From JAFDED01 sp964611635 (GTDB lineage: Bacteria; Desulfobacterota; JAFDED01), in assembly GCA_964611635.1 (NCBI GenBank), contig CAZTAS010000096.1, forward strand, positions 1 through 22,107: DNA of 22,107 nt, read 5' to 3'. The notes under the pieces are model-generated. The model made no database searches and was not told the DNA's origin. It saw only the letters and a list, made by a program, of their open reading frames with translations. A program made the translations under genes and the position numbers. Every line of letters starts with the position of its first letter. Position 1 is the first letter of the stretch. Below, in pieces: positions 7,282-14,280 of the stretch.

Positions 7282-7319
7282 TGAATTTGAACTTGACTGT
7301 TCAAGTTAACAGAGTTAGT
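7282..7319 (+). repeat. 38-nt dyad element, copy 2
   Basis: The partner of 2400-2437 (34/38 identical, same orientation). Here the dyad is perfect: AACTTGA (7290-7296), CTGT, TCAAGTT (7301-7307). An offset second symmetry, TTGAAC-N6-GTTCAA, covers 7287-7304. A perfect palindrome CTTGATCAAG follows at 7320-7329, and a TTGACA at 7270-7275 just precedes it. It lies about 125 nt before the dehydrogenase gene, consistent with an operator, but the same sequence could be a mobile-element terminus. Confidence 0.65.
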
Positions 7320-7444
7320 CTTGATCAAGTGGGTTTAACAATATCTTTTGGAGAATGAACATAAAATATCTGATTGCGAACATTAAAAATAAAACGGTTG
7401 AGCAACAAACCGCATCAGCATGTGCAACGAAAAAATGAGGAAAA

Positions 7445-8332
7445 ATGAAGGTTGGGTTCATAGGACTTGGAAACATAGGGTTGCCCGTCGCAAACAACCT
7501 TTTAAAAGGGGGGAATGAGCTTACCGTTTATGATGTTAGGCAGGAAAGGATCAGGCTGATCCTGCCTTTAGGAGCTCGGAGTGCAACCTCCGCTAAGGAA
7601 GTTGCAATGAATTCAGAGGTGGTTTTTACATCTTTGCCTAATCCAAAGGCTTCCGAGGAGGCAATTTTAGGTGAGTATGGTGTGCTTGCAGGAGCTTCTC
7701 TCGGGCTTATTCTTGTGGAATTGAGTACCACATCCCCGGCTATGATTAAACGTATAGGTGCTATCGCGAAATCAAGAGGAGTAGATGTCCTGGATGCTGG
7801 CATTACTAAAGGAGTCGTGCATGCAGCGGAGGGGAAAACGAATCTTATTGTAGGTGGGAATGATGAAGCAGTGTGTAAGGTCCGTCCTCTTTTCGATCTG
7901 ATTGCGGAGAGGGTTTTCCACGTTGGCGGATTGGGAGCCGGAATGACGGTAAAATTGGTTAACAATCTAATGTCCCTCGTCAATCTGGTTACTATGTGTG
8001 AGGGCATGGCGCTGGGCGTGAAGGCCGGCATTTCACCTTCACTGCTTTATGAGGTAATCAGTATTAGCTCAGGAGATAGCTATCAGTTACGAGAGCGCGG
8101 GAAGAGAATACTAGATCGAGACTTCGAGTGGGGAGGCTTGACGCTGGAGCTGGCCTGCAAGGATTGCGAACTGATTCATGAGCTCGCTCATGATTTAGGT
8201 TTTCCTCTATACGTAACAAGCGTTGCCCATCAAGTTTACGAACATGCGAAGGCGAAAGGACTTGTGGGAAAGGATCGTGCTTCCGTGATCATGCTTTGGG
8301 AAGAGCTTATTGGAACTGAAATAACTGGGTGA
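7445..8332 (+). CDS. Beta-hydroxyacid dehydrogenase (3-hydroxyisobutyrate dehydrogenase family)
   Basis: A 295-residue NAD(P)-dependent oxidoreductase that would interconvert a beta-hydroxyacid and its aldehyde. The Rossmann fingerprint G7-L-G9-N-I-G12 is intact, and the catalytic Lys/Asn pair stands in GAGMTVKLVNN (K170, N174). The all-helical C-terminal domain ends with the usual G-x-P-L block (DLGFPLYVTSVAHQVYEHA) and GKDRASVI. The substrate-binding motif, normally D-A-P-V-S-G-G, reads D-A-G-I-T-K-G (117-123), so the substrate probably differs from 3-hydroxyisobutyrate or tartronate semialdehyde. ATG 7445 follows GAGGAAAA closely. It is followed 117 nt later by the lyase gene on the same strand and may be co-transcribed with it. 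2-(Hydroxymethyl)glutarate dehydrogenase is one family alternative. Confidence 0.88.
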   Translation: MKVGFIGLGNIGLPVANNLLKGGNELTVYDVRQERIRLILPLGARSATSAKEVAMNSEVVFTSLPNPKASEEAILGEYGVLAGASLGLILVELSTTSPAMIKRIGAIAKSRGVDVLDAGITKGVVHAAEGKTNLIVGGNDEAVCKVRPLFDLIAERVFHVGGLGAGMTVKLVNNLMSLVNLVTMCEGMALGVKAGISPSLLYEVISISSGDSYQLRERGKRILDRDFEWGGLTLELACKDCELIHELAHDLGFPLYVTSVAHQVYEHAKAKGLVGKDRASVIMLWEELIGTEITG

Positions 8333-8449
8333 AGTGTTTTGGATGATTATTTTTTAGAAATGATAAGGAGTGATACTTTTTCACTTTCTTGCTGCCTTCT
8401 GTCAGTCGATGGACAGGTCTAACTTTATATCTTTTTGAAGGAGAACAAA

Positions 8450-9844
8450 ATGCTTCCATATGACACCGTGGTAAACCCGATAGACATGCTCTTGTACCGG
8501 AACAAGCTCTCAACGCCCAAGATGCGTGAAATATGGTGCGAGGAGAACATTATACGACAAAGGCTCCGGGTAGAGGCAGTCCTGGCTGAAGCCCAGGCGG
8601 AGATGGGGATGATTCCCGAGGAGGCTGCGCGTGAGATTCGAAACAAGGCCACCTTGGAGCACGTCACGCCGGAAAAGTATGTGGAAATGTACGATTATAA
8701 GGGGCATGACATCGTGGCATTGATCTGGACTCTCACGCCCTTATGTGAAAAGGGATTAGGGGAATACGTGCATTGGCGCTCCACCACTCAGGACATCTTA
8801 TGGACATCCACAGCTCTGATGTTCAAGGATTCGGTATCCGTGCTCCTGGATGACCTCCGAGATGTAGAGGAAGTGATGGTAAATCTGTCGGACAAGCACA
8901 AGTTGACGCTCATGGCTGGGCGGACTCATGGGCAGCACTGCCCTCCCATTACTTTCGGCTTTTACATTGCAGTGCTGGCCCTGGCTGTCCGACGTCATAT
9001 TGAAAGGTTGAAAGAGTGTGCAAAGCGTCTCTTGGTGGGCAAGATTACCAGCGCTGTGGGCACAGGGTCCAGTTACGGAACGCCCGAACAGTCCCTGGAG
9101 CTGCAAAAGCGGGTTTGCGAGAAACTGGGGCTGGGGGTTCCCCCCATTACGGAAAGCGAGATCACAAGAGACCGTGTGCAGGAGATTGGAAACATCTGCT
9201 CCCTCATAGCCACCACTTTCGAAAAACTTGGCCGCGACATCTCAACCTACCAGCGACCTGAGATTGGGGAACTGGAAGAGCCTTTCCGCACGGGTGAACA
9301 GGTAGGATCGAGCACACTGGCCCATAAACGGAACCCCTTTGGTGTTGAGTGGGTACAGGGGGCGGCCAAGATGGTTCGGGCACATGCGTATGCCCTGAAC
9401 GAGCTATACTGCAACGATGTGCGCGATGGAGTCCGCCTGGCTGTGGAATACATGGGCATGCCAGCGGTCTTCTGCATGACTTCGGCAGCTCTCCAGGGGG
9501 CCCGGCGAATCCTTTCGGGACTCACGGTCAACGCCGACCGAATGCGGCACAACATGGAGATACAGCAGGGCCTGTATATGGACGAGCCGGTGATGCTTGA
9601 GCTGGCCGACCAGATTGGGCGCCAGAAGGCTCACGATCTGATTTACGACTGTGCAATGCGAGCATTTCAGGAGGGTCGACCTTTCCTGGAAGTGATGCTG
9701 GAAAACGAGACTGTGAAAAAGTACCTGACCGAAGAACAGATAAGGGAGGTGATGAATCCAGAAAACTACCTGGGGACCATACCCCAGCAGGTTGAAGCCA
9801 CTATCCAGACAATTCGCGAAGCCAGAAAAAAGGATGGGATCTGA
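8450..9844 (+). CDS. Fumarase/adenylosuccinate lyase superfamily protein
   Basis: A 464-residue cytosolic lyase of the superfamily that contains adenylosuccinate lyase (PurB) and 3-carboxy-cis,cis-muconate cycloisomerase (PcaB), normally a homotetramer. Chemistry motifs are kept: GRTHGQH with its catalytic His (H160), and the mobile serine loop GSSTLAHKRNP (287-296). Two positions are unusual. The conserved H-x-G-x-T-S-x-D motif reads H-W-R-S-T-T-Q-D (108-115), with Arg for Gly, and the signature loop has T-L-A where most relatives have A-M-P. These point to a substrate other than adenylosuccinate. AAGGAG (8438-8443) precedes ATG 8450 by 6 nt; the TTG at 8435 only appears as a start because it precedes that site in frame. 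Genomic company is catabolic, not purine synthesis. Confidence 0.85.
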   Translation: MLPYDTVVNPIDMLLYRNKLSTPKMREIWCEENIIRQRLRVEAVLAEAQAEMGMIPEEAAREIRNKATLEHVTPEKYVEMYDYKGHDIVALIWTLTPLCEKGLGEYVHWRSTTQDILWTSTALMFKDSVSVLLDDLRDVEEVMVNLSDKHKLTLMAGRTHGQHCPPITFGFYIAVLALAVRRHIERLKECAKRLLVGKITSAVGTGSSYGTPEQSLELQKRVCEKLGLGVPPITESEITRDRVQEIGNICSLIATTFEKLGRDISTYQRPEIGELEEPFRTGEQVGSSTLAHKRNPFGVEWVQGAAKMVRAHAYALNELYCNDVRDGVRLAVEYMGMPAVFCMTSAALQGARRILSGLTVNADRMRHNMEIQQGLYMDEPVMLELADQIGRQKAHDLIYDCAMRAFQEGRPFLEVMLENETVKKYLTEEQIREVMNPENYLGTIPQQVEATIQTIREARKKDGI

Positions 9845-9875
9845 AGCGCTCCAGCGCATTATTGCCGGCAGACTA

Positions 9876-9903
9876 TTGACATTCAAAGACTCAACCATAT
9901 GCA
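9876..9903 (+). promoter_or_regulatory. Possible promoter of the second transporter operon
   Basis: TTGACA (9876-9881) is followed after 16 nt by TATGCA (9898-9903), in the 177-nt gap between the lyase gene and tctC-2. The -10 is weak. The transporter could also be read from the upstream promoter, since no clear terminator intervenes; the GCGC-TCCA-GCGC fold at 9847-9858 is too short to count. Confidence 0.33.
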
Positions 9904-10021
9904 AGAAAGTGCTTATGCTGAGATTACGCAGAGAGGTAAGCAAATTTAATGGGTAATCCCGGCACGGATAGCCAATCCGGGATAGAGAGGGCGTTAAACA
10001 TTCAGGAAGGAGGTAAAAGTG

Positions 10022-10990
10022 ATGAAAAAAATGACATTTGGTCTATGTTTGGTAGCGACGGCCTGCATGATGCTTTCTATTATGGTTGCCCCAGCAGCGG
10101 CCAAGTATCCGGAAAAGCCCATCACCATTCTCTGCTGGTCCAAGCCCGGCTCCACAGTGGATCTGTTGGCCAGGGGCGTCTGCAAGATCGGCGAGAAATA
10201 CGTGGGCCAGCCCATGAGCGTGGTGACCAAGGGAGGAGGCGGAGGCACAGTGGCCATGGCACACCTGCTGAAGCAAAAGCCTGACGGGTATACCCTTCTT
10301 GCGGCCACACGCAGCTACGCTTTTCAGATGGCCTGGGCCAAAACGAAAATGAGGCCTGACGACTTCCAGCTTATTACCCGTCTTATTGTGGAGAACCCCA
10401 TGGTGGCCGTTAATCCCGACCGGCCGTACGACACGTGGCAGAAATTCGTGGAATACGCAAAGAAACACCCTAACACCATCAAGGTGGCCAACGCCGGTGC
10501 CGGCCAGCTGCACCACACACTCTGGCTGCGGGTCAAGAAGGCGGCCGGGATTAAGGCTATAGATATCCCATACGACGGAGGCCGGCCCGCCATCAACTCA
10601 GTCATAGGCGGACATAATGATGCCGTGGTTAACAATCCCAGCGTCATAAAGCCGCACATCGAAACGGGAAAATTGAAGGGCATCTTTATGTTCGGGGGAA
10701 AACGGATTGCAGCCCTCCCGAATATTCCAACCCTTAAGGAACTGGGCATCGACATAGATGAATATCACTGGCGCGGCATGATGACGCTAGCCGGGGTGCC
10801 CAGGGATCGGATCGATTATCTTGCTCAGGCATTCAAGAAGATGACCAAAGACCCCGAGTGGATGCCGCTCATCAAAAGATTTGTCTGGGAGGATGGATAC
10901 ATGGCGCCCGATGAGTTCACCAAGTATGCCAATAAGCAGATCAAGGAAATTAGGGAGACACTGATCGAAGCAGGTCTCATCAAGAAATAA
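10022..10990 (+). CDS. TTT transporter periplasmic substrate-binding protein (TctC family), copy 2
   Basis: A 322-residue binding protein with a Sec signal peptide (MKKMTFG, a hydrophobic core, cleavage near APAAA). TctC/Bug landmarks follow: ITILCWSKPGSTVDLLAR with the ligand Asp, GGGGGTVAMAHLLKQKPDGYT, VANAGAGQLHHT, IDIPYDGGRPAI, and LPNIPTLKELGI. It differs from copy 1 through most of its length and in base composition, so the two are not a recent duplication and probably bind different acids. GGAAGGAGG (10005-10013) sits 8 nt before ATG 10022; the GTG at 10019 is in frame but poorly placed. It heads the second C-B-A operon. Confidence 0.92.
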   Translation: MKKMTFGLCLVATACMMLSIMVAPAAAKYPEKPITILCWSKPGSTVDLLARGVCKIGEKYVGQPMSVVTKGGGGGTVAMAHLLKQKPDGYTLLAATRSYAFQMAWAKTKMRPDDFQLITRLIVENPMVAVNPDRPYDTWQKFVEYAKKHPNTIKVANAGAGQLHHTLWLRVKKAAGIKAIDIPYDGGRPAINSVIGGHNDAVVNNPSVIKPHIETGKLKGIFMFGGKRIAALPNIPTLKELGIDIDEYHWRGMMTLAGVPRDRIDYLAQAFKKMTKDPEWMPLIKRFVWEDGYMAPDEFTKYANKQIKEIRETLIEAGLIKK

Positions 10991-11001
10991 GGTAATTCCC
11001 G

Positions 11002-11041
11002 AGGCCACCTTGTCGCCGGAAATCCGGAGGCAAGGTGGCTT
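11002..11041 (+). promoter_or_regulatory. Intercistronic hairpin between tctC-2 and tctB-2
   Basis: The arm 11002-11012 (AGGCCACCTTG) pairs with 11031-11041 (CAAGGTGGCTT) over 11 bp with one G-U pair. An inner CCGG-AAAT-CCGG fold (11016-11027) extends the structure. It begins 12 nt after the tctC-2 stop and has no T-tract. Position and stem length match the hairpin in the first transporter operon, although the sequences differ. The likely role is differential stability or partial attenuation within the operon. Confidence 0.65.
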
Positions 11042-11116
11042 ATATCGAACATCTTCCATAATCTATAACACCTGTGTTAGTGGAAAGAATTACCGTTTCT
11101 TAGGGGGATTAAGGAT

Positions 11117-11575
11117 ATGCGGATTGGAAGCGCCATAATGGCAATTATTTTCATGTCTGTAAGTGGGTACTTATATTATCTTACCCTGGGGTTTCCTCAA
11201 GCTTTCGATACTCAACAAAAAATACCAGGGTCAGCGTATTTCCCTCAGTTGCTTATTTATTGCCTGTGGGCCCTCTGTCTGTTATTGTTGTTCCGTCTCT
11301 GGCAGGGCAAAGAGGTAATGAGAGTTGAATGGAAAAACGTTCACCTTCTGCTCATATCCGCTGTAGCCATGATCCTGAGCGCATCAATCATCGAAGACGT
11401 CGGATTTCTTGTGGTCATGCCCGTTTACCTGATTTTCCAGATGCGACTCTTGTTTTATAAGCAATGGGTCCCCATCATGATTCTTTCTGCAGCGGCAACT
11501 CTTTTTGTGTATGTGATTTTTTACAGAATTTTAAATGTGCCCTTACCCCTGGGAATTATTGAGAACTTTAAATAA
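11117..11575 (+). CDS. TTT transporter small membrane subunit (TctB family), copy 2
   Basis: A 152-residue, roughly four-helix membrane protein. It has the TctB arrangement of an N-terminal helix, a polar stretch (GFPQAFDTQQKIPGSAYFPQ) carrying the frequent S-x-x-F-P motif, a second helix, a charged loop, then paired helices ending NVPLPLGIIENFK. It partners the TctA protein encoded 23 nt later. ATG 11117 follows AAGGAT at a short distance, with AGGGGG further up. The order C-B-A is the same as in the first operon. Assignment rests on topology, the P-rich loop and context. Confidence 0.84.
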   Translation: MRIGSAIMAIIFMSVSGYLYYLTLGFPQAFDTQQKIPGSAYFPQLLIYCLWALCLLLLFRLWQGKEVMRVEWKNVHLLLISAVAMILSASIIEDVGFLVVMPVYLIFQMRLLFYKQWVPIMILSAAATLFVYVIFYRILNVPLPLGIIENFK

Positions 11576-11598
11576 TTATTTTATTTCGGAGCTTAATT

Positions 11599-13092
11599 AT
11601 GATTGAAAACTATGCAATGGGATTTAACCTTGTTTTGGCCTGGCAGAACCTGCTTGTCATTCCCATTGGAGTGGTCATAGGTATCCTGGTGGGGGCCATG
11701 CCCGGCCTGAGCGCCTCCATCGGTGTTGCCCTTCTGGTTCCATTCACATATGGCATGAATCCGGCGGCAAGCCTGCTGTTGTTAGTGTCTCTCTATTGTG
11801 GGGGGGAGTACGGCGGTTCCATCACTGCCATCAGCATAAACACTCCCGGAACCCCGGCGGCCGCGGCTACGGCCATTGATGGTTACGCCTGCACGAAAAA
11901 GGGCATCCCGGGCAAGGCCCTTGGTACATCCATTATCGCCTCTACCTGCGGTGGCCTGGTCAGCACAGTTTTTCTGATGGTGCTGGCCTTTCCCATCGCT
12001 GAAATGGCGATGAAATTTGGCCCGCCAGAGTATTTTGCCCTGGGGGTCTTCGGCATGACCACCATCGCCAGCCTTTCGGGGAAGCTTTGGATCAAGGGCT
12101 TCATCGCCGCCACCATCGGCCTGATACTGCGTACAGTTGGATTAGATACCGTTACTTCCCATGAGCGGTTCACCTTCGGGATCTTAGAGCTGATGGATGG
12201 CATCTCATTCATACCGGCTCTGATCGGATGCTTCGCCATGAGCGAGGTCTTCATGATGATCGAGGAGGTCTCTCCACTCAAGCAGAGCTTCGAGCGCTTC
12301 TCCAGCAAGCTTCCCAGCTGGGCAGAGTTGAAAGATATGGTGTCGACAATCGCGGCGGGTTCATGCATAGGAACGTTTATTGGCGCAATCCCCGGAGCGG
12401 GAGCCTCCATTGCCTGCTGGATCGCTCTGGATCAGGTCAAGCGTTTTTCTAAAGAAGGGCACAAATTCGGAACAGGGATCTTGAAGGGCGTGGCCGCACC
12501 AGAATCGGCCAACAATGCTACCATAGGTGGAGCTCTGATTCCCCTCCTGACGTTGGGAATTCCGGGCTCGGCAACCACCGCGGTCCTTATTGGAGCCTTC
12601 ATGCTCCAGGGGCTTGAGCCCGGGCCCAGGCTCTTCGTCAACAACCCGGACTTAGTCTACGGTATGTTTGTGGGTCTCATGGTGGCCAACATCTGGATGC
12701 TGCTGTTCGGTCTGCTGGGGACCAAGCTCTGGGTGCGCGTCATCGAAACGCCCAAGAGTCTTCTGGCGCCAATGATCGTGCTCATTTCTTTCATTGGCTC
12801 ATATGCTGTCTCTAACAGTATGTTCGACGTGGGACTCATGCTGGCTTTTGGCATGGGGGGCTATATACTGCGGAAGCTTGGGTTCCCGGTGGTTACCATC
12901 GTGCTTGCTCTGGTGCTCGGCAATATGGTAGAGCAGAATTTCCGTCGAGCCATGTTGCAGTCTAGCGGAAGTTACGAAATTTTTTATACACACCCTATCA
13001 GCCTTGTTCTTCTCGTACTCGCCATATTGTTCTTTTTCTACCCGTTCATCCAGGAATGGCTGGCAGAAAGGAAAAGAAAGGCACTGCGTTAG
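11599..13092 (+). CDS. TTT transporter large membrane subunit (TctA family), copy 2
   Basis: A 497-residue polytopic permease. All TctA blocks are present: GAMPGLSAS; YGGSITAISINTPGTPAAAAT followed by DGYACTKKG; GAIPGAGASIACWIALDQ; APESANNATIGGALIPLLTLGIPGSATTAVLIGAF. The GxPG-type loops thought to line the transport path are therefore intact. The C-terminus is a short basic tail (ERKRKALR). ATG 11599 is preceded by GGAG at 11588-11591. The gene is G+C-richer than tctA-1 and clearly divergent in sequence, supporting separate origins for the two systems. No gene follows on this strand for 172 nt. Confidence 0.93.
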   Translation: MIENYAMGFNLVLAWQNLLVIPIGVVIGILVGAMPGLSASIGVALLVPFTYGMNPAASLLLLVSLYCGGEYGGSITAISINTPGTPAAAATAIDGYACTKKGIPGKALGTSIIASTCGGLVSTVFLMVLAFPIAEMAMKFGPPEYFALGVFGMTTIASLSGKLWIKGFIAATIGLILRTVGLDTVTSHERFTFGILELMDGISFIPALIGCFAMSEVFMMIEEVSPLKQSFERFSSKLPSWAELKDMVSTIAAGSCIGTFIGAIPGAGASIACWIALDQVKRFSKEGHKFGTGILKGVAAPESANNATIGGALIPLLTLGIPGSATTAVLIGAFMLQGLEPGPRLFVNNPDLVYGMFVGLMVANIWMLLFGLLGTKLWVRVIETPKSLLAPMIVLISFIGSYAVSNSMFDVGLMLAFGMGGYILRKLGFPVVTIVLALVLGNMVEQNFRRAMLQSSGSYEIFYTHPISLVLLVLAILFFFYPFIQEWLAERKRKALR

Positions 13093-13190
13093 TTTATGAT
13101 AAGCATTGCAGGATGAGATTTAACTTTCGAAGCCAATCGAGCCATTTTTTGATATGAGATAGTTTGTAAATGGTATTCATTTGGGTTGCC

Positions 13191-13205
13191 TGTTAAAATT
13201 TAACA
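13191..13205. promoter_or_regulatory. Perfect 15-bp palindrome, operator candidate
   Basis: TGTTAAAATTTAACA is a perfect 7-1-7 palindrome, 60 nt before the M29-like gene and within the 172-nt gap after tctA-2. Its size and AT-rich symmetric form suit a dimeric repressor or activator. It is too weak as RNA to terminate. Confidence 0.45.
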
Positions 13206-13264
13206 GTAAATAAGACATTTCATCCGCATATTAAAGAGATTTATAGCACTATAGAGGGGTGAAG

Positions 13265-14227
13265 ATGAGAAGCATGGAGTTGATTCGATATGCTAGCATT
13301 CCGCTGGAGCTAAATGGGAAAGCGGGCGATGAGGTAATGATACTGGCCGACAGTAGGACAGAGCCTGGTGTTTATGAGTCTTTTGCAGCAGCGGCCTTCG
13401 GGATGGGGATGTCGCCCAATGTGGTGCTTATGGTGGCCCGTGCCGCCCACGGGCACGAGCCCACACGGGTAGCGGCCAAGGCCATGCTGGAGACTGACCT
13501 GCTGCTGAGCGTGGCCTCTACCGCCATGACCCACACCGATGCTGTGCGGGCTGCACTGGGACAGGGAGTCCGCTATGTATCCATGCCGGGCATTACTGTG
13601 GACATGATTACCAATGGCGCCGCCACAGCGGATTACCGGGAAGTGAGCCGGATTTGCGAGGCGGTGGCTAAAATCCTTACAGAGGGAAAAGAACTACACC
13701 TTACATGCTCCCATGGGTCTGACCTCACGCTGGGCATCAGTGGACGGAGAGCGTTTCCCGTGGACGGGAAGTACAGACCGGGAGCCGTGGCCGCCTTCCC
13801 TGATGGTGAAGTGGCCATGGCAGCGGTGGAGGGGACCAGCAGAGGTCGAGTGGTCTTCGATCTCACCATGCACATGCTAGGAAAGCTGGATGAGCCCGTT
13901 ATCCTCAACGTAGAGCAGGGCCGTGCGGTGAAGATCGAGGGTGGCCACCAGGCAGAGCGGCTAAAGGAAATTTTCGACAATCAGGGCGACGAAAATTCTA
14001 CCAACATAGGTGAATTCGCCGTGGGCACCAACGCCTGGGCCCGTGCTATCGGCAACGCCTCTGAAGATAAGAAGCGCATAGGAACCGTCCATATCGGCCT
14101 GGGGGACAACCGCACCTTGGGCGGCCAAGTGCGCAGCGCAACTCACCTGGACGGCATTATGTCGGCTCCAACCCTTACGGTAGACAGTCAAACACTCATC
14201 GATGCCGGGAAGCTTATGATCGATTGA
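13265..14227 (+). CDS. M29-like metalloenzyme (aminopeptidase T / NicX-like)
   Basis: A 320-residue protein of the fold shared by M29 leucyl aminopeptidases and 2,5-dihydroxypyridine 5,6-dioxygenase (NicX). Candidate metal ligands are E in IGEFAVGTNAWA, H in VHIGLGDN, and the H-x-D pair in ATHLDGIM near the C-terminus; this H-x-D arrangement is what NicX-type proteins use for iron. The N-terminal half has the alternating structure of the family (GDEVMILADSRTEPGVYESF). ATG 13265 is 5 nt from AGAGGGG (13253-13259); GTG 13259 overlaps that site and is unlikely. The catabolic setting favours a ring-cleaving or hydrolytic role on a small molecule over peptide digestion, but both remain open. It points towards the reverse-strand MR/MLE gene. 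Confidence 0.75.
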   Translation: MRSMELIRYASIPLELNGKAGDEVMILADSRTEPGVYESFAAAAFGMGMSPNVVLMVARAAHGHEPTRVAAKAMLETDLLLSVASTAMTHTDAVRAALGQGVRYVSMPGITVDMITNGAATADYREVSRICEAVAKILTEGKELHLTCSHGSDLTLGISGRRAFPVDGKYRPGAVAAFPDGEVAMAAVEGTSRGRVVFDLTMHMLGKLDEPVILNVEQGRAVKIEGGHQAERLKEIFDNQGDENSTNIGEFAVGTNAWARAIGNASEDKKRIGTVHIGLGDNRTLGGQVRSATHLDGIMSAPTLTVDSQTLIDAGKLMID

Positions 14228-14280
14228 TTTTTACTACTCCTGATTCTCCTGATTTAGTGATTATTCAGCATGGTGGAGGC

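Noticed and set aside
8371..8390. AGTGA/TCACT fold as a terminator after the dehydrogenase
   Set aside because: It is a 5-bp stem with an interrupted T-rich tail; too weak to call.
9847..9858. GCGC-TCCA-GCGC as a terminator after the lyase
   Set aside because: The stem is only 4 bp and there is no T-tract.
9404..9943. Reverse-strand 179-residue frame antisense to the lyase
   Set aside because: It is fully explained by the codon pattern of the forward gene; no independent ribosome site or motif.
9949..10284. Forward 111-residue frame overlapping the start of tctC-2
   Set aside because: It overlaps the signal peptide coding region out of frame and yields a low-complexity Gly/Arg/His tail; tctC-2 is clearly real.
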